A DNA stretch of 6,352 nucleotides from an uncultured Opitutia bacterium (GTDB taxonomy: Bacteria > Verrucomicrobiota > Verrucomicrobiia > Opitutales > UBA953): NCBI GenBank assembly GCA_903879465.1, contig CAIRLQ010000026.1, positions 1 through 6,352 on the forward strand. The letters run 5' to 3'. Made by a program: the position numbers and the translations under genes. Below, one piece after another: positions 1-5,925 of this stretch (the first letter of the stretch is position 1; the number at the start of each line of letters is the position of its first letter). Below the pieces are notes generated by a model. It saw only the letters and a program-made list of their open reading frames with translations, searched no databases and had not been told where the DNA came from.

Positions 1-1086
1 CGCGCCTCGCTTCTGCATGGCGGCCTCCTCGGGCGAGATCAGCTTAGCCTCGTAGTCCTTGAGGTACTCACGCTGCTGCTGCTCGGTCATCTTGCCGTCG
101 GCGTTGGCGAAGCGCTTACCCTTGGTGCGTAGCTCATAACCCATCTGCCGGACTTTCTCCTTTTTATCCTGGATGGCGCCGAGCTTCTCATCCCAGAACG
201 GGGCGGTGCGCACGGCGGTGACATTACCCTTGAACTCGGGCAGCGCGGCTGGCGCGGCCATGGCTTCGCGGAAGGCGAGATTATCCTCACCGGGGGATTG
301 GCCGCCGACGCCCATGACGCCGATGACGAATGGCAGCCTGGGTACGCCTAGATCTTTGCGGATATCGCGGATAAACGCAGCGAGCGTGTCAGAATAGAGC
401 GCGAACCGATTACCGGGCGCACCCTTCGGTTGCTTTGGGTAAAAATTGGTGTCCACCATGTCGTTGAATCCCTGCAGCCAGATGAACCCGGCCAATTCGT
501 AACCTTCCTTGGGGTCATAGGCTGGGCAGACGCGACCCGGGTTCGCCAAGACCTGCTTCGCATGGGCGAGCATGAGCCGGTAATAATGTCCTGAGTCAGC
601 GAGCGGGTGATTATCCTTCTCTAGGTCCGCCTTGGTCCGCGGATAGGGGCCCGCACCCGGCGAGCGGAAATCGTAGTTCAAGGATTTACCACCCCAGGCA
701 GCTTTAATGAGCAATACTGGCCCGTCGCCCGCTCGATCCATCGCCAGGCCAAAGGTATATTCAGGGCCGATCTTGCCGCCGTCCTTCGTCGGATCCTGAC
801 GCGAGCCATAACCGGTCGACAGTTTACCGAAGCCCTCGCCGTTCTTTTCGCCGATACCGGTGTAATAAGAAATCCACACGTTCTTCGCGGTGGCCGGCTT
901 GCCGTCCGGACCGAATATGCGTTTCAGCAACGGCGCGGTCGCGGGGTCTTCGCCGATGTAATCAATCGTCTCGACCTTCGCATGGCCCTCCATGTTGGAC
1001 TGTCCCACGAGGATATAGACCTTGAGCGGCTTGGCGGACGCAACCGCCGCAGCCAGACCGAACCATACGAGCATGGGGAATCTCAT
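1..1086 (-). CDS. Secreted sialate O-acetylesterase / CE6-like SGNH esterase (3' end missing)
   Basis: Predicted exported esterase that removes O-acetyl groups from sugars (sialate or xylan-type acetyl esters). Seen: 362 codons open to the window edge. Residues 1-18 form a signal peptide ending in AVASA before KPLKV. The nucleophile block GQSNMEG is at 28-34 (Ser30), an AAWGGKS block at 129-135 matches the family's glycine-rich oxyanion block, and WLQGFND at 203-209 sits where the family usually has WxQGE. The protein is cut after SPEEAAMQKRGA, so the catalytic histidine expected shortly downstream cannot be seen. The start is the ATG at 1086; nearby upstream ATGs are out of frame. A GGTGGGG lies only two bases upstream, too close for a good ribosome site. 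It lies on the same strand as the DUF1552 gene, 168 bases downstream of it, and may share its transcript. The family call is firm; the substrate is unknown. Confidence 0.88.
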   Translation of the reverse strand, partial: MRFPMLVWFGLAAAVASAKPLKVYILVGQSNMEGHAKVETIDYIGEDPATAPLLKRIFGPDGKPATAKNVWISYYTGIGEKNGEGFGKLSTGYGSRQDPTKDGGKIGPEYTFGLAMDRAGDGPVLLIKAAWGGKSLNYDFRSPGAGPYPRTKADLEKDNHPLADSGHYYRLMLAHAKQVLANPGRVCPAYDPKEGYELAGFIWLQGFNDMVDTNFYPKQPKGAPGNRFALYSDTLAAFIRDIRKDLGVPRLPFVIGVMGVGGQSPGEDNLAFREAMAAPAALPEFKGNVTAVRTAPFWDEKLGAIQDKKEKVRQMGYELRTKGKRFANADGKMTEQQQREYLKDYEAKLISPEEAAMQKRGA

Positions 1087-1159
1087 GACCCCACCATACC
1101 CATCCCACCCCCTCCCGCAACCCTGAGGGTGGGACGCGTCCGCGGTCGCGACACCGTAG

Positions 1160-1210
1160 CGCCCCTACCCCATCATCCCGTTCGCCGCAGGGCGAACCAT
1201 GGTAGGGGCG
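1160..1210. repeat. Two-tier hairpin within the repeat cluster
   Basis: A perfect 10-base outer inverted repeat (1160-1169 with 1201-1210) encloses a perfect 7-base inner one (1180-1186 with 1191-1197) with a four-base GCAG loop. The two stems are separated by 10 unpaired bases on one side and 3 on the other. As RNA from either strand this would form a stable, bulged, GC-rich stem-loop. Confidence 0.6.
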
Positions 1211-1230
1211 TGCGGCCCGCGCGCTCGCGG

Positions 1231-1247
1231 ATGACCGGGCCGGTCAT
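1231..1247. repeat. 17-base near-perfect palindrome just after the DUF1552 stop
   Basis: Eight-base arms, ATGACCGG and CCGGTCAT, flank a single central G. It lies 8 bases beyond the DUF1552 stop codon on the transcribed side. It could be a protein-binding site, a 3'-end hairpin (7-bp stem with a three-base loop), or part of the REP-like cluster. No T-run follows. Confidence 0.5.
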
Positions 1248-1254
1248 CCCTACC

Positions 1255-2613
1255 TCAAGACAGCTTCTTCAACTCGCCTGTACTATCACCCAGCTGCACG
1301 TCATGGATATCCATGCGGTTCAGCATGCTGACCCAGAGATTATTAATCGGGGTTTCCTTCTGATAGACGATATGGCGGCCCGGACGGATGGTGCCGCAAC
1401 CACGGCCCGCGAGTAGCACCGGCAAGTCATCATGATTGTGACGGTCGCCGTCGCCGATGCAGGAACCGTAGACGATCATAGAATGGTCGAGCAGCGTGCC
1501 ATCGCCTTCCTTCACGGACTTCAGGCGGTCGAGGAAATACGCGAGCTGCGTGGTGTGGAATTTATTGATGTCCTGGATCTTCGCCAGCTTCTCGGGATTG
1601 TTGCCGTGGTGCGAGATGCTGTGATGACCGTCGCGCACACCGATGAAAGGATACGAGCGGTTGCTGCCGTCGTTGGCGAAGACCAGCGTCGAGATGCGCG
1701 TGGTGTCGGTCTGGAAGGCAAGGACGACGAGGTCGGCGAGCAGCTTGAGGTGCTCGGCGTAGCTCTCCGGGATACCCTTGGGGGCGACCGCTGCGGCGGG
1801 AATCTTGGGTTGGCCCATCGTCCCGGCCTTCTGGATGCGGAGCTCAAGCTCGCGCACCGCCGTGAAATACTCGTCGAGCTTGCGCTGGTCGGCGACGCCG
1901 AGGCGGACGTTCAATTCCCGGAAATCATCGCGGACGGCGTCGAGCACGCTCTTGCGCTGGGCGTTGAGGCGTTGGCGTTCGGCATCCGTACCGGAGCCAA
2001 AGAGGCGCTCGAAGATGAGCTTCGGGTTTACTTCCTTCGGCATCGGCTGCGTCGCCGAGCGCCAGGACAGATTCGATTCGTAGATGCAGCTGTAGCCAGA
2101 ATCACAGCCACCGGCGAGTTTGCTGGCATCGGCGCCCACTTCGAGGGAGGACAGGCGGGTGCGGTCGCCGATCCGGGAAGCGGCCAGCTGATCGACGGAA
2201 ATTCCGACGCGAATATTAGCACCATCGGTCTTGCGCGGTTGCGCACCGGTGAGGAACGCACTCATCGCACGGGCGTGGTCGCCGCCGCCATCACCATGCG
2301 GGCGCGCCTTGTCCGCCGTGAGGCCCGTTAGGAGCGAGAAGTCATTCCGGAAATTGGCCAGTGGCTCGAGGATGGGTGGGAGCTTCGTCGGCAAGACGCC
2401 TTCCGCGATCGGCTTATTGCCGCCGCGCCAACCGTCCATGTTCACCCCGTTGGGAACATAAATGAACGCCATACGATTCGGCGCAGCCTGCGAAGCGGGT
2501 GTATTACCGGCGGCCCAAGACTTCTGCACGCCCATCGCCTCCAGCCAAGGCAAGGCCATGGCTGCGCCCATCCCTTTAAGGATCGTCCGGCGGCTGAGGG
2601 AGTCGGTGTTCAT
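1255..2613 (-). CDS. Tat-exported DUF1552 family protein
   Basis: Member of the DUF1552 family (PF07586), which has no established biochemical activity. Seen: 452 aa from the ATG at 2613. The N-terminus has a twin-arginine signal, SRRTILKG at 7-14, followed by a hydrophobic stretch to about 28, as is typical of this family, which implies folded export to the periplasm. Conserved-looking blocks are HGDGGGDHAR at 106-115, DGHHSISHHGN at 328-338, GDGDRHNHDD at 387-396 and a terminal GDSTGELKKL at 442-451. The His/Asp clusters suggest metal binding. Four cysteines remain (170, 176, 385, 406). The reading frame stays open 26 codons further upstream, but that would overlap the cytochrome gene and bury the Tat motif, so it is rejected. 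The gap to the upstream stop is 7 bases, indicating one operon and probable translational coupling. The ribosome site is weak. Confidence 0.92.
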   Translation of the reverse strand: MNTDSLSRRTILKGMGAAMALPWLEAMGVQKSWAAGNTPASQAAPNRMAFIYVPNGVNMDGWRGGNKPIAEGVLPTKLPPILEPLANFRNDFSLLTGLTADKARPHGDGGGDHARAMSAFLTGAQPRKTDGANIRVGISVDQLAASRIGDRTRLSSLEVGADASKLAGGCDSGYSCIYESNLSWRSATQPMPKEVNPKLIFERLFGSGTDAERQRLNAQRKSVLDAVRDDFRELNVRLGVADQRKLDEYFTAVRELELRIQKAGTMGQPKIPAAAVAPKGIPESYAEHLKLLADLVVLAFQTDTTRISTLVFANDGSNRSYPFIGVRDGHHSISHHGNNPEKLAKIQDINKFHTTQLAYFLDRLKSVKEGDGTLLDHSMIVYGSCIGDGDRHNHDDLPVLLAGRGCGTIRPGRHIVYQKETPINNLWVSMLNRMDIHDVQLGDSTGELKKLS

Positions 2614-2620
2614 GCGGGGC

Positions 2621-4960
2621 TCACTTGGTCTTAGGCTTATTCGACGCCATTTCAACCTGTGATGTTCCCCGGCAGAGGCGGAAGGGGTCACTCAAGACCA
2701 CGGCAACCGCCAAGGCGGAAAAGCGGTTTTCGCCCTTTTTTGCCGATGAGGCGATTTTGTCGATGGCCGGTTCGTCGTAATATTCGACGCCTCGACCCAA
2801 CGCATAGATGAGCATCTTCGAGGAAAGATTCCGGACAAACTTATCCTGATCGGCTTTAAGTAAGCCCTTGAGTTGGGCGGCACCCGCAAAAGTTCGCCCA
2901 TCGGGCAACTTGCCGGCGGGGTCGATGGGCTTGCCCTCATCTAGGGCGCGGACCTGCCCGACCGCGTTGAATTTTTCAAAAGCGAAGCCCAGGGCATCCA
3001 TGCGCGTATGGCACGAAGCACAACTTGGATTCTGGCGATGCTGCTCCATGCGCTGGCGTAGCGTACCGGTGAGCTGATGCTGCGACTCCAGGGCCGGGAC
3101 GTCCGCCGGGGCCGGGGGCGTAGGCGCGCCCAGGATTTGTTCGAGGATCCATTTGCCGCGCTTCACCGGCGAGGTGCGGGTGGGATTTGAGGTGGCCGTG
3201 AGAATACTGGCCTGCGTGAGCACGCCCCCGCGATCGCCCTCTGGCAGTTGTACCCGTATGAATTCGCCCTTATCGCGCCCACGCCGATCGAGCGTGAAAC
3301 CGTCGGACTTGATCTTATAAAAATCTGCAAGCGGACGGTTCACGTAGGTAAAATCGGCGTCGATGATATCGAGCACGCTACGATCACGGCTGACGATTTC
3401 GGCGAGGAAGAGTTCCGTCTCCTTCATCATCGCCGCGCGGATGCCTTCATTGAATTCAGGGAACAAGGTGACGTCTACGGACACCGTGGCCAGCCGGCGG
3501 AGCTGCAACCATTGCAGCCCGAAGCCCGTCACGAGATACTGCGAGCGGGGATCCTTCAGCATCCGCTGCGCCTGGGCCTCGAGGCTGGAGGAAAGCTTCT
3601 TCGAATAGGCGAGGTTGAAGAGTTCTTCGTCGGGCATCGAACCCCAGAGGAAATAGCTCAGGCGCGAGGCGAGGGCGAATTCGCCGACGGCATGGGCGTC
3701 GGCAGCGGTCGGCTGCTCGTCCTGTTCCGCGCGGAAAATGAACTTTGGCGAAGACAGCACGATGCCGATGATGGCCTGGGCGCCGGCCTCCCAGGTGCCG
3801 CCGGCCGCCTGCTCCGCCGCGTTAAAGATCCCCACATAACGCTTGATCTCCCCTTCTGTCGCCGGCCGACGGAAGGCGCGGCTGGCGAACCAATTCACGA
3901 TGAGGCGGGCCCGGGCCTCCCCGACCTTGCCGTCGATCACCGCGGCCAGACGTCGCTGCATCTCCGTGCGCGAATCGAGCGGGCCGCGGAGGAAAAGCCG
4001 GAATCCGGAAAGCGTGCGAGCGGACGAGGCCAGATTCGCGGGCGGATTCTTCCACGTCATCGTGAAGAGATGCTTACCAGCCGTGAGCTTCACCTTGACC
4101 TCAAGTGCTTCGCTTTTCGACGCCGATTTCATCGGCAGCACAGCGGCCTCCACGCCATCGATGGCGAAGGCCACCTTGGGAGGTGGATCGCCGGCACCGC
4201 CTGTTGGCTTAAGCCGGACGGACAGGAGATACTCCGCATCCTTCGGGACTTCCATGTAACCAGACATCGCCGGTTCTGGATTAAAGAAACGCGTCTGCTC
4301 TTTGTTCTTTCCGCGCGGTGTCATCTCCACCATCGCTACGCCCGTGCTATCCAGTTCGGGCAGCGTGAGCGGTAGCGCCTTCGCGGCAATTTGTTGCCCG
4401 ACCGCGATGAATCGCTCGAGGTGCACGGGCGAGAAGGAAAGCACGTCGGCGATATTATCGAAACCATACCCGGAGTCATCGGCCGGAAAATCTACCGAGA
4501 AGTTTGAATCCAGATAGCACAGGTCGCGGATCGTGTTATTAAACTCCGTGCGATTAAGCCGACGAATGGTCACGGAGCCCGGATCCACCTTGGCCTTAGC
4601 GACAGCCTGGGAAAGCAGCTTGCGCACGTTTATATCCAGCTGGGCGATTTCCGCGGGGCTTGGGCGGACGGTTTTTTTGGCGGGTGGCATCTCTCCCGAG
4701 ACCACCTGATTGATCACCTCGCGCCAAACGCGCTGCTCTTGGAAGAAGCGGCCGTCGTCCTTAATCGCCTTAAGGTCCAGATCGCCCTTCGTCTTTTCTC
4801 CACCGTGGCACTCGTAACAGTACTTACTAAGAAAGGGGGCGAGGTCGTGCTGGAAATCTTGGGCAGCAACGGGAGCTGTCATCAGGCAAACCAATCCCCC
4901 TAGACCCATGCAAATAAAGATGGGCAACCTGGTTAAGCTCGGGGTTGATCGCTTGGTCAC
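2621..4960 (-). CDS. Secreted di-heme cytochrome c-like protein of the DUF1592 / PSD1 family
   Basis: Large exported protein with the planctomycete-type domain order. Numbering is from the GTG at 4960 (779 aa). Seen: signal peptide 1-33 with basic residues KR (3-4) and R11; an N-terminal PSCyt1-like domain with heme motif CYECH at 48-52 and the likely axial Met in GEMPP at 89-93; DUF1587-like 130-196; a beta-rich insert at about 233-326 resembling a carbohydrate-binding sandwich (inference); DUF1595-like 351-412; DUF1592-like 425-550; DUF1588-like 567-671 with a second heme motif CASCH at 647-651 followed by MDALGF; DUF1585-like 685-763. Known: these families occur together in Planctomycetes and Verrucomicrobia, usually beside DUF1552, with no proven reaction. 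Inference: periplasmic electron transfer or oxidation paired with DUF1552. The start is uncertain: TTG at 4996 (longest), GTG at 4960 (best signal peptide) or ATG at 4909. None has a clear ribosome site. Confidence 0.92.
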   Translation of the reverse strand: MTKRSTPSLTRLPIFICMGLGGLVCLMTAPVAAQDFQHDLAPFLSKYCYECHGGEKTKGDLDLKAIKDDGRFFQEQRVWREVINQVVSGEMPPAKKTVRPSPAEIAQLDINVRKLLSQAVAKAKVDPGSVTIRRLNRTEFNNTIRDLCYLDSNFSVDFPADDSGYGFDNIADVLSFSPVHLERFIAVGQQIAAKALPLTLPELDSTGVAMVEMTPRGKNKEQTRFFNPEPAMSGYMEVPKDAEYLLSVRLKPTGGAGDPPPKVAFAIDGVEAAVLPMKSASKSEALEVKVKLTAGKHLFTMTWKNPPANLASSARTLSGFRLFLRGPLDSRTEMQRRLAAVIDGKVGEARARLIVNWFASRAFRRPATEGEIKRYVGIFNAAEQAAGGTWEAGAQAIIGIVLSSPKFIFRAEQDEQPTAADAHAVGEFALASRLSYFLWGSMPDEELFNLAYSKKLSSSLEAQAQRMLKDPRSQYLVTGFGLQWLQLRRLATVSVDVTLFPEFNEGIRAAMMKETELFLAEIVSRDRSVLDIIDADFTYVNRPLADFYKIKSDGFTLDRRGRDKGEFIRVQLPEGDRGGVLTQASILTATSNPTRTSPVKRGKWILEQILGAPTPPAPADVPALESQHQLTGTLRQRMEQHRQNPSCASCHTRMDALGFAFEKFNAVGQVRALDEGKPIDPAGKLPDGRTFAGAAQLKGLLKADQDKFVRNLSSKMLIYALGRGVEYYDEPAIDKIASSAKKGENRFSALAVAVVLSDPFRLCRGTSQVEMASNKPKTK

Positions 4961-5055
4961 AGTTAAAGAGACAAAAGGGGCGTGCCTTGGTTGCAAACGA
5001 AAGGCCTTAATCGTTAAAAGGGTGTCAAAATTTAGTGAATAATCTTAAACTGCTG

Positions 5056-5084
5056 TTTATTAAGTACTTAAGTAATTTTATCAA
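5056..5084 (-). promoter_or_regulatory. Possible sigma-70 promoter for the cytochrome/DUF1552 operon
   Basis: Read on the minus strand, TTGATA (5079-5084, five of six to the -35 consensus) is followed after exactly 17 bases by AATAAA (5056-5061, four of six to the -10 consensus). It sits about 60-95 bases before the candidate start codons. The perfect palindrome at 5060-5071 overlaps the -10 and spacer, where a repressor would act. This is consensus matching by eye in AT-rich DNA, so chance matches are possible. Confidence 0.3.
5060..5071. repeat. Perfect palindrome TTAAGTACTTAA, possible operator
   Basis: A perfect 12-base palindrome in the divergent region. A second overlapping palindrome, TACTTAAGTA, lies at 5065-5074. 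It overlaps the predicted leftward promoter elements. A dimeric transcription factor site is possible, but AT-rich palindromes of this size also arise by chance. Confidence 0.35.
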
Positions 5085-5241
5085 TGAATCTGGAATTTAC
5101 GTTCCCGTCGTAATATCGAAAAGCCTGCCCCTTTTGGCATTATTCCTCGATTAAGCCCAAGGCCCCTTCAAGATGGCGGAGGAAGTAAGAAACCTAAGCC
5201 ACCGCTTAGTGTTTCAGAGTTACCCCCTCCCCTTTCCAAAG

Positions 5242-5916
5242 ATGATTACCCTGCACAGACTTAACCCCTGCCTCCTGACGCTCGCAGCCGTGCTCGCCGG
5301 GGTCACTTCTGGGCAGGCGATCGACCTCGAATCTTTGGTAAAGAACTCCCCCTTCGGTGCCGCCGCCGGGCCCACTGCTGCTAACGCCGCCCCAGGAACT
5401 CTCGAGTTCCGAGGCATGTATGCTGATGGTGGCGTCAACTACTACAGCATCTATAATGCCCTGACCAAGCAGTCGACCTGGGTGGCGGAAGGGGAAGCCC
5501 CGTCCGTCAATGTGCCTGTCACCGTCAAAGGCTTCGACCTCGTCAACGAATCCCTACTGGTCGACAACGCCGGTCAGCCACAGAAGATGGAGCTACATCA
5601 GGCCGTGATTGTGAAGTACTCCGGCCCGGCACCCGCACCGATGATTTCTGCCGTGAATAACGGCATTGCACCCGGCGCCGCTGGGATGGCTGCAGGGGTT
5701 GCCATGCCGCAAATGACCCCCGAGCAGGTCGAAGCCTTCCGAAACTCGATGCGTGAGCGCTTCAGTAATGGCGCCGCCCGCAACGGCAACCCCAACGCTG
5801 CCGCGGCTTCGCCTGGAGGCGCCGTGGCAGTGCCCGGCGCCGCATCGGCAGCGCCAGCCGGCAAGTCGCAGAACAACAAACCCTCGAAAGCTAACCGTAG
5901 CCCCAAGGCCAACTAA
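5242..5916 (+). CDS. Exported GspC/PilP HR-like protein preceding gspG
   Basis: I do not recognise a named gene. Seen: 224 aa from the ATG at 5242. Residues 1-26 form a signal peptide (one Arg, then a hydrophobic LLTLAAVLAGV stretch, ending SGQA before IDLES). A NSPFG motif at 35-39 precedes a compact beta-rich core (about 53-123) reading LEFRGMYADGGVNYYSIYNA, then a STWVAEGE turn, a VPVTVKGFDL strand and a KMELHQAV end. This pattern resembles the HR domain of GspC and the related PilP fold, periplasmic parts that link inner-membrane assembly machinery to the secretin. After 125 the protein is low-complexity Ala/Gly/Pro/Asn with one charged helix-like piece (MTPEQVEAFRNSMRERF, 158-174) and a basic Lys/Asn-rich end. 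It has no PDZ domain and no clear anchor beyond the signal. gspG follows after 9 bases. The frame extends upstream to an ATG at 5173, but that adds no sensible leader. The HR assignment is inference. Confidence 0.8.
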   Translation: MITLHRLNPCLLTLAAVLAGVTSGQAIDLESLVKNSPFGAAAGPTAANAAPGTLEFRGMYADGGVNYYSIYNALTKQSTWVAEGEAPSVNVPVTVKGFDLVNESLLVDNAGQPQKMELHQAVIVKYSGPAPAPMISAVNNGIAPGAAGMAAGVAMPQMTPEQVEAFRNSMRERFSNGAARNGNPNAAAASPGGAVAVPGAASAAPAGKSQNNKPSKANRSPKAN

Positions 5917-5925
5917 TCTACATCC

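Larger units (their letters stand above)
1103..1254. repeat. GC-rich cluster of inverted repeats (REP-like intergenic element)
   Basis: Nearly the whole spacer between the DUF1552 stop and the esterase start is inverted repeats. Seen: TCCCACCC at 1103-1110 pairs with GGGTGGGA at 1127-1134; GGACGCGTCC at 1132-1141 is a perfect palindrome; CGCCCCTACC at 1160-1169 pairs with 1201-1210; GTTCGCC at 1180-1186 pairs with 1191-1197; ATGACCGG at 1231-1238 pairs with CCGGTCAT at 1240-1247. The heptamer GGTAGGG or its complement occurs three times (1163-1169, 1201-1207, 1248-1254) and bounds the units. No coding sequence is convincing here. Such structure fits dispersed extragenic palindromic elements, or RNA hairpins that attenuate or protect the transcript between two genes. 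No T tract follows, so a classic intrinsic terminator is not supported. Copy number elsewhere in the genome is unknown. Confidence 0.6.
4997..5241. other. AT-rich divergent intergenic region
   Basis: This spacer separates the leftward cytochrome operon from the rightward secretion operon and must carry promoters for both. Its first half (about 5010-5125) is much richer in A and T than the flanking genes. It holds a 12-base palindrome (5060-5071) and one plausible leftward promoter. I found no convincing sigma-70 promoter facing right; TAATAT at 5111-5116 lacks a matching -35. A purine-rich GGAGGAAG at 5178-5185 looks like a ribosome site, but no start codon follows at a suitable distance. The plus frame is open from an ATG at 5173, but that segment looks non-coding. 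Confidence 0.6.

Noticed and set aside
1127..1254. CRISPR array or intrinsic terminator
   Set aside because: The repeats are inverted rather than regularly spaced direct repeats, and no T tract follows any hairpin on the transcribed strand.
982..1416. 144-aa plus-strand frame spanning the repeat cluster
   Set aside because: It runs antisense through two real genes and the inverted repeats, has no ribosome site and no protein motif.
1432..2331. 299-aa plus-strand open frame opposite DUF1552
   Set aside because: Antisense shadow of a well-supported gene; low-complexity Val/Ala/Glu/Asp composition with no motif.
2614..2691. N-terminal 26-codon extension of the DUF1552 gene
   Set aside because: It overlaps the end of the cytochrome gene in another frame and would place the Tat motif far from the N-terminus.
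3248..4375. 375-aa plus-strand open frame opposite the cytochrome gene
   Set aside because: It lies fully antisense to a gene with clear family motifs, shows no recognisable domain, and is rich in His/Arg/Glu as expected from mirror reading of GC-rich codons.
5023..5028. TTGACA (minus strand), perfect -35 consensus before the cytochrome gene
   Set aside because: No acceptable -10 lies 15-19 bases downstream; the matching position reads GCCTTT.
5134..5150. TTGGCA-containing stretch resembling a sigma-54 -24 element
   Set aside because: The required GC of the -12 element is absent at the correct spacing.
5173..5241. Upstream ATG extending the GspC/PilP-like protein by 23 residues
   Set aside because: The extension adds a charged, proline-rich segment ahead of a good signal peptide; the GGAGGAAG nearby lies after that ATG and is too far from the later start to serve it.
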